DNA of 32,735 bases, taken from Oscillospiraceae bacterium. GTDB taxonomy: Bacteria > Bacillota > Clostridia > Oscillospirales > Acutalibacteraceae. The stretch spans positions 1 to 32,735 of the forward strand of contig SVOP01000009.1 of assembly GCA_015066325.1 (NCBI GenBank), written 5' to 3'. The notes under the pieces are model-generated. The model saw only the letters and a list, made by a program, of their open reading frames with translations, was not told where the DNA came from and made no database searches. The number at the start of each line of letters is the position of its first letter. Position 1 is the first letter of the stretch. The translations under genes were made by a program, and so were the position numbers. Of the stretch, positions 15,889-22,171 are shown one piece after another.

Positions 15889-16580
15889 TGGAAATTTTTG
15901 ATTCTTTAATTAAAGAGGTTTCTGAAATAATAAAGCCATATCCCAAAACAGAATATTCCTATGAAAAAGAAAATTCATGGGAAGATGTGGGGCATAATCA
16001 GGTGATTCTTCAAAAGGAAACACTTTTTGAGCTTGATGGAGTTGGTTTTAACCTTTTAACTTCATCATATATTGAAGATTCTGTTGTTGTTATCGGTAAG
16101 GATTTGCAGGAATTAAAAGGAAACATCAAGTTTGCCCGAATATGCTTTGTTGAGTTCGAGGAACAAGAAGAAACACAGAAAACATATAACCTTATAAGAA
16201 AAATTGAATATACAAAATACCACTTTTTTCCCGATGGTTATATGATAAGAACATCTGCAAAGGCACATAAAGAAAGTGTTCGGGTTTCTAAAACATCAAT
16301 TAAAAAAGGCATAGATTTTCAAAAAATCGGCAATCTTTTGATAAATAAGTACAAGGAAAATCCTGCAGTTAAGGGTGTTAAGGTTGTTTTTGTAACTGAA
16401 AATGCAGCTGATTATTTAAAACTTGAAAGCCTTTCAAGAAAAAATCACGAAATAACAGAAACACTTAATCAGGTTATGAATAATCTTACCTTTGACTGCG
16501 ATACCTGTAACCTTAAAGCAATTTGCGATGAGGTTGAGGGTATGAGAGAGTTGCATTTTAAAAGCTCAATGGTAAAATAG
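15888..16580 (+). CDS. Stand-alone acetyl-CoA synthase (CdhC/ACS) N-terminal-like domain protein
   Basis: A 230-residue protein that resembles the first domain of acetyl-CoA synthase/CdhC. Features are VVVIGKDLQEL (67-77, like VTIVGPDL), a helical mid-region with YMIRTSAKAHKESVRVS, and VKVVFVTENAADYLKLE. It ends in FDCDTCNLKAICDEVEG with C204, C207 and C213. The first two cysteines match the start of the A-cluster motif, but the spacing of the third is short, and the chain ends with no CGCF segment, so a full Ni-Fe-S A-cluster cannot form as in ACS. The start has a weak ribosome site but overlaps the preceding stop, so translation is coupled. The comparison is from recalled sequences; a profile search would settle it. 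Confidence 0.72.
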   Translation: MEIFDSLIKEVSEIIKPYPKTEYSYEKENSWEDVGHNQVILQKETLFELDGVGFNLLTSSYIEDSVVVIGKDLQELKGNIKFARICFVEFEEQEETQKTYNLIRKIEYTKYHFFPDGYMIRTSAKAHKESVRVSKTSIKKGIDFQKIGNLLINKYKENPAVKGVKVVFVTENAADYLKLESLSRKNHEITETLNQVMNNLTFDCDTCNLKAICDEVEGMRELHFKSSMVK

Positions 16581-16582
16581 AT

Positions 16583-17161
16583 ATGGAAAAGAGAGATGTT
16601 ATAAGTTTTTTTGATAATCTTGCAGCGGGTTGGGATGCTGAGCAAATTCCAAAGGATGTAATTATTGAAAAAATATTAGACAACGGGGGAGTAGAAGAGG
16701 GCAAAGATATTCTTGATATTGCTTGCGGGACAGGTACATTATTCCCATTTTATTTTGAAAGAAAAGTGAATTCCGTTACGGGAATTGATATTTCACCCGA
16801 AATGACGAAAATTGCAAAAGAAAAGTTTCCCGAAATCAAGGTGATTTGTGGAGATGCAGAGGAATATCGCTTTGATAAAAAGTTTGATATAATAATGATT
16901 TACAATGCTTTTCCTCATTTTCCGAATCCCGAAAAGCTTATAAAACATATTGCAGGTTATCTTAATGATGGTGGCAGACTTACTGTTGCTCATTCAATGA
17001 GCAGAGAAGAAATACAAAGCCGTCATGAAAAAAGAGCGGCAAAAGTTTCTTTGGAATTGCCTACTGCAGAGGATTTATCAGAAATGCTCAAGCCATATTT
17101 TGAAATTGATATAATGATTTCTGACAATGAAATGTATCAGGTGTCAGGAATTAAGAAATAA
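16583..17161 (+). CDS. Class I SAM-dependent methyltransferase
   Basis: A 192-residue Rossmann methyltransferase. Motif I is ILDIACGTGT (residues about 43-52), followed by VTGIDISPEM (motif II), VICGDAEEYRF, and IIMIYNAFPHFPNPEKL. The C-terminal part (HSMSREEIQSRHEKRAAKV) is less typical and may bind the substrate. It starts 2 bases after the CdhC-like gene, with a weak ribosome site and probable coupling. The methyl acceptor is unknown; context would allow a cofactor, a protein or a small molecule. It is the last gene before a terminator. Confidence 0.88.
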   Translation: MEKRDVISFFDNLAAGWDAEQIPKDVIIEKILDNGGVEEGKDILDIACGTGTLFPFYFERKVNSVTGIDISPEMTKIAKEKFPEIKVICGDAEEYRFDKKFDIIMIYNAFPHFPNPEKLIKHIAGYLNDGGRLTVAHSMSREEIQSRHEKRAAKVSLELPTAEDLSEMLKPYFEIDIMISDNEMYQVSGIKK

Positions 17162-17168
17162 TAAAGAA

Positions 17169-17203
17169 AAGCCCTTTCCATTAATTGACAATGAAAAGGG
17201 CTT
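17169..17203 (+). terminator. Terminator of the seven-gene operon, overlapping the next promoter
   Basis: AAGCCCTTT (17169-17177) pairs with AAAGGGCTT (17195-17203), extended by CATT/AATG with one mismatch. The T tail is short. The loop contains TTGACA, the -35 of the glutamine synthetase promoter. Confidence 0.72.
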
Positions 17204-17213
17204 ATGTTAATAT
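17185..17213 (+). promoter_or_regulatory. Promoter of the glutamine synthetase gene
   Basis: TTGACA (17185-17190) lies exactly 17 bases upstream of TAATAT (17208-17213). The -35 sits in the loop of the preceding terminator hairpin. Confidence 0.7.
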
Positions 17214-17263
17214 AAAAAATGTAATAATTTTAGGCAAAATTACGATAGGAAAGGTTGTTTTTT

Positions 17264-18688
17264 ATGCAGAAAAAAATTGAAAACATCATCAACCTTATTA
17301 AAGAAAAAGACATTAAAATGGTTGACTTTAAAATGGTTGATATCAATGGTCAATACCGCCATGTTACAATCCCTGCAGAAAATTTCTCTGAAGAAACAAT
17401 GAAAAGCGGTATAGGCTTTGATGCTTCAAACTATGGTTATGCTGTTGTTGAAAAGAGCGATATGGTGTTCATTCCCGATCCCGATACCGCTGTTATTGAC
17501 CCATTCTGCTCTATTCCCACTTTATCAATGACAGGTAACGCTATGATTATTGATAACCCTCAGAACAGACCCTTGGCTCAATATCCCAGAAATATAGTTC
17601 TTGCAGCGGAAAAATATATGGCAGATTGTGGCGTTGCTGATACAATGCTCATTCTTCCCGAATTTGAATTCTATCTCTTTGACCAGGTGGGCTGGAATGT
17701 TTCTCCTGACAATATCAGTGCAGGGGTTGATGCTAAGCAGTCTTATTGGAACAGCGATGTTGCAGGTGACGGTGTTATTGTTCCCAAGCAGAAAAACTAT
17801 CACATCGCAAAGCCCTTTGACGTTACTTACGAATGCCGTAGCGAAATGTGTATGCATATGGCAGATGCAGGTATTGAAATCAACTACCATCATCCCGAGG
17901 TTGCAGCATCAGGTCAGTTTGAAATTGAACCTCAGCTTGGCAAAATGTCAAAAATGGCTGATGCTACAATGTGGATAAAATATATTATCCGTAACACCGC
18001 TCTTAAATATGGCAAAACTGCAACATTTATGCCTAAACCCATTTACGGTGAAGCAGGTAGTGGTATGCACGTGCATATGCTTCTTCTTAAAGATGGTAAG
18101 CCTGTTTTCTCTGATGATAACGGTTATGCAAACCTTAGCGAAACCGCACATTATTTTATGGGTGGTCTTCTTAAGCACATTGCTTCACTCTGCGCTCTCA
18201 CAAACCCCAGCACAAACTCATTCAAACGCTTGATTCCCGGTTTTGAAGCACCTGTAACAGTTGGTTATGCAACATCAAACAGAAGTGCAGTTATCCGTAT
18301 TCCTGCATATGCTAAAGCTCCCGAGAAACGTCGTTTCGAGCTTCGTAACCCCGATGCAACCTGTAACCCCTATTTCTGCTTTGCTGCTATTCTTATGGCG
18401 GGTCTTGACGGTGTTAAAAATAAAATTGATCCTCACGCAAATGGTTGGGGCCCCTATGACTTTAACCTTTTCAATCTTCCTGAAGAGGAAAAGGCAAAGC
18501 TTCAGGGTCTTCCCACAACTCTTGATGAGGCTCTGGGTGCTCTTGAAGCAGACCACGATTACCTTACTGCAGGTGGCGTATTCCCCGAAGAGCTTATCAA
18601 AAACTTTATCAAATCAAAACGTGCAGAGCTTGCTGAAATGGCAAAAATCCCCACACCGGCTGAATTTGAAAAGTATTATAATCTTTAA
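17264..18688 (+). CDS. glnA: Type I glutamine synthetase
   Basis: A 474-residue GSI enzyme (glutamate + ammonia + ATP to glutamine). Metal/active-site blocks are LPEFEFYLFD (E133, E135), HHPEVAASGQFEIE (E212, E220), AGSGMHVHM (H269), NRSAVIRIP (R340 region) and RRFELRNPD. Length and C-terminal sequence (DFNLFNLPEEE, HDYLTAGGVF, FEKYYNL) resemble the enterobacterial-type longer GSI. The tyrosine that is adenylylated in E. coli (in NLYDLP) is Phe403 here (NLFNLP), so this control cannot operate at that residue. The start is ATG 17264, 9 bases after AGGAAAGG; a TTG three codons earlier is in the same frame but overlaps that site. It is a single-gene unit with its own terminator. Confidence 0.97.
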   Translation: MQKKIENIINLIKEKDIKMVDFKMVDINGQYRHVTIPAENFSEETMKSGIGFDASNYGYAVVEKSDMVFIPDPDTAVIDPFCSIPTLSMTGNAMIIDNPQNRPLAQYPRNIVLAAEKYMADCGVADTMLILPEFEFYLFDQVGWNVSPDNISAGVDAKQSYWNSDVAGDGVIVPKQKNYHIAKPFDVTYECRSEMCMHMADAGIEINYHHPEVAASGQFEIEPQLGKMSKMADATMWIKYIIRNTALKYGKTATFMPKPIYGEAGSGMHVHMLLLKDGKPVFSDDNGYANLSETAHYFMGGLLKHIASLCALTNPSTNSFKRLIPGFEAPVTVGYATSNRSAVIRIPAYAKAPEKRRFELRNPDATCNPYFCFAAILMAGLDGVKNKIDPHANGWGPYDFNLFNLPEEEKAKLQGLPTTLDEALGALEADHDYLTAGGVFPEELIKNFIKSKRAELAEMAKIPTPAEFEKYYNL

Positions 18689-18706
18689 TTAAAATAAATT
18701 TTTATT

Positions 18707-18741
18707 AAACAGTGGAGAGAAATCCCCACTGTTTATTTTAT
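18707..18741 (+). terminator. Terminator of glnA
   Basis: AAACAGTGG (18707-18715) pairs with CCACTGTTT (18726-18734), followed by a T-rich tail. Confidence 0.85.
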
Positions 18742-18802
18742 TAGAAAATATTGCTTTTCGGCTGTTTTTTTGCTATATTTAGCTTAAAATTATGAAAAAC
18801 TC

Positions 18803-18833
18803 TTGACATTTACCTTGGGTGAAACATTAAAAT
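18803..18833 (+). promoter_or_regulatory. MerR-type promoter/operator with 19-base spacer
   Basis: A perfect TTGACA (18803-18808) and TAAAAT (18828-18833) are separated by 19 bases, longer than the usual 17, as is typical for MerR-activated promoters. An imperfect dyad (TTTACC and GGTGAAA around TTG) fills the spacer. The gene it drives encodes a MerR-family regulator, so autoregulation is probable. Confidence 0.75.
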
Positions 18834-18853
18834 CACTGAAAAGGAGTGATTTA
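18831..18853 (+). promoter_or_regulatory. Hairpin presenting the ribosome site of the MerR gene
   Basis: AATCACT (18831-18837) pairs with AGTGATT (18846-18852), flanked by a further A-T pair. The AAAGGAG ribosome site straddles the loop and right arm. The start codon TTG 18857 follows about 10 bases after GGAG. Confidence 0.5.
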
Positions 18854-18856
18854 GTT

Positions 18857-20056
18857 TTGAAAATTAAAGAAGTAATTGAAAAAACAGAGCTTACCGACAG
18901 AGCAATCCGATTATATATGGAAAACGGTCTTATTGACCCTTATTGCAAAGAAGCTTATAACGGCAGAAAAAATATTGATTTTTCCCAAGAGGATGTTGAG
19001 CAACTCAAAAATATTGCATTATTAAGAAAAGCAGGCTTTTCTATTGCAGAAATAAAAGAGCTTCAATATGGCGGAGAAAGTGCAAAATCCACATTCAATG
19101 AATTTATTAATAAAATCGAAAAAGACATAGAAAGAAACACACAAATTTTTCAAAAGCTTAAAATATTGAAAAATGAAGAAGAAATATCAATAGAAAATAT
19201 TTGCAAAACTATTTCTTTTTCGGTAACTGATAAAAAAGTGCCTGAAGAGGATTTGAAACCTGATTTAAAAGAGCAAACAAAAAAAGCGGGACAAATAATT
19301 TTTTCTTTAATTACAATCGTTTTTTCAGGTTTTTGTTTCTTTTATGATTTTTTCTATTTTAAATTCATTAAATTTTATACCATTTCCTTTTATGCTGATA
19401 CGTATTTTATCCATTTTATTCCGTTGATACAATTTTTGTCGGCTTTAGCCCTCTTAGGTTTATCTATAGTTACTTGGAAGAAAGTAAAAAATAAAACGAC
19501 TAAACGCGTAATAAAAACCTTGTTAATAGTATGTGTAATAATGTATTTTTTATGGCCTTTGTGGCTTATATCAGATATGACGCGTCCTGTTGTATATTCA
19601 CAAACAGATAATCCGGAAAATTATTTGGAATTGGATGATATTGTCGCTACAGGACAGGACGATATTTATACGGTTTTTCCTGCTAAAATTCCATTTGCTG
19701 CTACAGGGCGAATGTATAGTTATCCCGAAGAATTTCCGGAAACGGTTAAATATTTTTATAGGTATGACAGATATTCTGATGATATACTTGCAGAGTGGTC
19801 TTTGCCGGATGAAGAATATGAAAAAGCAAAGGAACGAGTATTTAAAAATAAAGAGCAAATCAGAGATAAAGAGAAAAAAGGCGACTGGATATGTCTTTAT
19901 TTTGATAATGAAAAATTTGTTGGTGATGAAAGTGACAAACATGGCTACTATTCACATTTAATATTTGCTTATAATGATGAAAATAATACGGTAAGATATA
20001 TAAAGTCAAGTGGAGAGGAATTTTGCACACCATATTTTGAAGAATTAGACTGGTGA
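18857..20056 (+). CDS. MerR-family regulator fused to membrane and outer domains
   Basis: A 399-residue protein starting at TTG 18857 (MKIKEVIEKTELTDRAIRLY, the typical MerR beginning). Residues 1-72 are the winged-helix DNA-binding domain, and 80-118 form the helical dimerisation coil. Three membrane segments follow (about 147-169, 184-206, 219-238), then an acidic/aromatic domain of about 160 residues predicted outside the cell. The more upstream ATG 18803-frame start lies on the promoter and is rejected. The layout suggests a one-component transmembrane sensor; the ligand is unknown. The promoter has a MerR-type 19-base spacer. It is analogous in plan to the XRE protein at 3017. Confidence 0.88.
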   Translation: MKIKEVIEKTELTDRAIRLYMENGLIDPYCKEAYNGRKNIDFSQEDVEQLKNIALLRKAGFSIAEIKELQYGGESAKSTFNEFINKIEKDIERNTQIFQKLKILKNEEEISIENICKTISFSVTDKKVPEEDLKPDLKEQTKKAGQIIFSLITIVFSGFCFFYDFFYFKFIKFYTISFYADTYFIHFIPLIQFLSALALLGLSIVTWKKVKNKTTKRVIKTLLIVCVIMYFLWPLWLISDMTRPVVYSQTDNPENYLELDDIVATGQDDIYTVFPAKIPFAATGRMYSYPEEFPETVKYFYRYDRYSDDILAEWSLPDEEYEKAKERVFKNKEQIRDKEKKGDWICLYFDNEKFVGDESDKHGYYSHLIFAYNDENNTVRYIKSSGEEFCTPYFEELDW

Positions 20057-20072
20057 TTAAAAAAAACAGCTC

Positions 20073-20100
20073 TTGTCTTTTAAAATTAAAAGGGTATAAT
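20073..20100 (+). promoter_or_regulatory. Candidate promoter of the amidohydrolase gene
   Basis: TTGTCT (20073-20078) lies 16 bases upstream of a perfect TATAAT (20095-20100). Confidence 0.6.
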
Positions 20101-20142
20101 ATTAAAAGATTTAAAATGAAAGGCAGAGAAGCTCTTGCAACT

Positions 20143-20931
20143 ATGATTATAGATTTCCATACCCACGTATTTCCTGAAAAAATTGCAGAAAAAACAATAG
20201 AAAAATTGAGCTTTGTTTCAGGTGGTCTTATTCCCCAGACTAACGGAACATTAAACAGTCTTAAGCTGTTAATGGGAAAAGACGGTGTTGATAAAAGCGT
20301 TGTTTTATCAATCGCTACCAATGAAAAACAGCAGACTGCAGTTAACGATTATATTAAATCCTGCGAAAGTGAAGATATTATTCCTTTCGGCTCTGTTTTT
20401 CCCCATGCTGAAAATGCATTGGAAGAATTAGAACGAATAAAGGAAATGGGTCTTAAAGGGATTAAGCTTCATCCCGAATATCAGCAGTTTTTTGTTGATG
20501 ACCCAAAAATGAAACCTCTTTATAAAAAGATTTCGGAGCTTGGTCTTATTGTGGTTTTCCACGCAGGTGTGGATTTCGGTTACCCTGCACCCTATCACGC
20601 TACGCCTGAAAGGTTGCGAGAAGCGGCAAAATGGATTGACTCGCCTATGATTTGCGCTCATTGGGGTTCGGCAGGAATGGGAGAGGATGTTTTAAAATAT
20701 CTTTGCGATACTCCCGTATATTTCGATACCGCTTTCGGTTATGCCTCAATGCCGAAAATAACCGCTCAACGTATTTTAGAGAAAAAGGGTGTTGATAAAA
20801 TTGTTTTCGGCTCCGATGCCCCTTGGCATGCTCCGTCATGGGACATAGGAATGATTAAAACTCTTGAGCTTACTGCTGATGAAGAAGAAAGGATTTTCTC
20901 AGGTAATGCAATTAAATTGCTGAACCTGTGA
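20143..20931 (+). CDS. Amidohydrolase-family metal-dependent hydrolase (ACMSD-like)
   Basis: A 262-residue TIM-barrel protein of the amidohydrolase-2 type. DFHTH (H6, H8) starts the metal site. GIKLHPEYQ, VVFHAG (His), ICAHWGS (His) and IVFGSDAPWH (Asp) are at the expected later strands. Members decarboxylate or hydrolyse small aromatic or cyclic substrates; the reaction here is not known. ATG 20143 is chosen because homologues begin MIIDFHTH; the ribosome site is weak (AGGCAGAG some 14 bases away). ATG 20116 in the same frame has no ribosome site. It lies on its own promoter downstream of the MerR gene. Confidence 0.85.
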   Translation: MIIDFHTHVFPEKIAEKTIEKLSFVSGGLIPQTNGTLNSLKLLMGKDGVDKSVVLSIATNEKQQTAVNDYIKSCESEDIIPFGSVFPHAENALEELERIKEMGLKGIKLHPEYQQFFVDDPKMKPLYKKISELGLIVVFHAGVDFGYPAPYHATPERLREAAKWIDSPMICAHWGSAGMGEDVLKYLCDTPVYFDTAFGYASMPKITAQRILEKKGVDKIVFGSDAPWHAPSWDIGMIKTLELTADEEERIFSGNAIKLLNL

Positions 20932-20965
20932 TTATTAAGTATTTATTAAAATAAAATCCGCCATA

Positions 20966-20994
20966 TTGACATTGTTTTTTATGAGTGTTACAAT
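20966..20994 (+). promoter_or_regulatory. Promoter of the pspC-like gene
   Basis: A perfect TTGACA (20966-20971) lies 17 bases upstream of TACAAT (20989-20994). Confidence 0.75.
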
Positions 20995-21036
20995 TTTTGT
21001 GGAAAATAAACATTTCTTAAAGAAAAGAGTGATAAT

Positions 21037-21237
21037 ATGAACGGAAAAAGATTGTATAAAAAAGAGGACGGCAAAAAAATCGCAGGTGTTTGCGGCGGTA
21101 TAGCGGAATATCTCAATATAGACCCGACATTAATTCGTCTTGCCTGGGCACTTTTCTGCCTCGCAGGTGGCAGCGGACTTATTATCTACATTGTAGCGGC
21201 ATTTGTTATGCCAAATGAAAGCGATGTAAAAGAATAA
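21037..21237 (+). CDS. PspC-domain membrane protein
   Basis: A 66-residue protein consisting of one PspC domain. KRLYKKEDGKKIAGVCGGIAEYLNIDPTLIRLAW is the domain core (shown in parts: KRLYKKEDGK, IAGVCGGIAEY, DPTLIRLAW), and the second half is one hydrophobic helix ending FVMPNE. PspC proteins are linked to envelope stress (phage shock response) in enteric bacteria; small single-domain forms are common in Firmicutes with unknown role. AAGAG lies before the ATG. Monocistronic, with a consensus promoter and a terminator. Confidence 0.92.
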   Translation: MNGKRLYKKEDGKKIAGVCGGIAEYLNIDPTLIRLAWALFCLAGGSGLIIYIVAAFVMPNESDVKE

Positions 21238-21261
21238 AGACTGTTGCTTTTAGCGCAGAAC

Positions 21262-21288
21262 AAAAAGCAGGCACAAGCCTGCTTTTTT
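21262..21288 (+). terminator. Terminator of the pspC-like gene
   Basis: AAAAAGCAGGC (21262-21272) pairs with GCCTGCTTTTT around ACAA, with the T run ending at 21288. Confidence 0.93.
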
Positions 21289-21436
21289 AACTGTTTTTCG
21301 CCCACTCGGAGTATCTGTATACACCTTCGGGTCGAGAAAACAGTTTCTGCATCTAAAATCAAAAGTCTTTTGAATACTATCCCTCTTTTTTGCTTGCAAA
21401 AAGGAGGGGGACCGCGTTAGCGGTGGGTGGTACAAA
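21289..21436 (+). repeat. Structured intergenic element with three hairpins before the AlkD-like gene
   Basis: Three potential hairpins are seen: AACTGTTTTTCG with CGAGAAAACAGTT about 30 bases apart (21290-21345); CCCTCTTTTTTGC with GCAAAAAGGAGGG around TT (near 21380-21408); and ACCGC-GTTA-GCGGT (near 21411-21424). The GGAGGGGGACCGC...GCGGTGGGTGG ending resembles small dispersed elements I recall from Clostridia genomes. The only G-rich ribosome site for the next gene lies within its end. Confidence 0.5.
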
Positions 21437-22117
21437 ATGAAAACAAGATTACAAATAGAACTATTTAGTTTACAAGATATAAAATACAAAGAATTTCATC
21501 AAAAATTGATGCCTACTGTGAATCCCGACAAGGTTATTGGTATTCGCACACCTGTTTTGCGGAAATTTGCAAAGGAATTCGGGAAAAGGGAAGAGGCGGA
21601 AGAATTTATAAAAAATCTTCCTCATAAATACTATGAGGAAGATAATTTACACGCTTTTTTATTGGAAGAAATAAAGGATTATGATAAGCTAATCGAAGAA
21701 TTGAACAAATTTCTTTCCTTTGTAGATAACTGGGCAACCTGCGATATGATGCGCCCCAGGCTTTTAAAAAAACATAAGGAAGAGCTTTTGGGAGATATAA
21801 AAGAGTGGCTTGCTTCAAAGGATACTTATACAATTCGTTTTGCAGTAAATTGCTTGATGAATTATTATCTTGAAGAAGATTTTAAACCTGAATATTTGAA
21901 TTGGGTTAAAGAGGTTCAAAGTGAAGAATATTATATAAATATGGTAAGAGCCTGGTATTTTGCAACGGCACTTGCAAAGCATTATGACACTACTGTGAAA
22001 ATTTTAGAAAACAGTGTTCTCGATAAATGGACTCATAACAAAACCATTCAGAAGGCTGTTGAAAGCTACAGAATAACAAAGGAACAAAAAGAATATTTAA
22101 AAACATTGAAAAGATAA
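21437..22117 (+). CDS. AlkD-like DNA alkylation repair protein
   Basis: A 226-residue all-helical HEAT-repeat-like protein of the AlkC/AlkD family of DNA glycosylases for alkylated bases. IGIRTPVLRKFAKEF is the conserved N-terminal block. VDNWATCDMM gives W99 and D103 with the same spacing as the catalytic Trp/Asp of AlkD, and YTIRFAVNCLMNYY supplies an arginine (about 134). The length agrees with AlkD. The ribosome site is unusual (GGTGGGTGG, inside a repeat-like element), and no consensus promoter is seen directly upstream. Confidence 0.9.
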   Translation: MKTRLQIELFSLQDIKYKEFHQKLMPTVNPDKVIGIRTPVLRKFAKEFGKREEAEEFIKNLPHKYYEEDNLHAFLLEEIKDYDKLIEELNKFLSFVDNWATCDMMRPRLLKKHKEELLGDIKEWLASKDTYTIRFAVNCLMNYYLEEDFKPEYLNWVKEVQSEEYYINMVRAWYFATALAKHYDTTVKILENSVLDKWTHNKTIQKAVESYRITKEQKEYLKTLKR

Positions 22118-22121
22118 AGAT

Positions 22122-22161
22122 TACATCCCCACATATTTTTAAGAAAATGTGTGGGGATGTA
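22122..22161. terminator. Bidirectional terminator between convergent genes
   Basis: TACATCCCCACA (22122-22133) pairs with TGTGGGGATGTA (22150-22161), extended by TTTT/AAAA. It serves the AlkD-like gene and the anti-sigma gene. Confidence 0.88.
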
Positions 22162-22171
22162 TATTATTTTA

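Noticed and set aside
11413-17161. A classical amino-acid fermentation locus (2-hydroxyglutarate, phenyllactate or 2-hydroxyisocaproate type) or a Wood-Ljungdahl locus
   Set aside because: No CoA-transferase, acyl-CoA dehydrogenase/Etf, hydroxyacid dehydrogenase or CO dehydrogenase is linked, and the CdhC-like protein cannot form the complete A-cluster.
18803-18856. Upstream start for the MerR gene
   Set aside because: It would overlap the -35/-10 hexamers; MerR proteins start with the MKIKEV-type sequence at TTG 18857.
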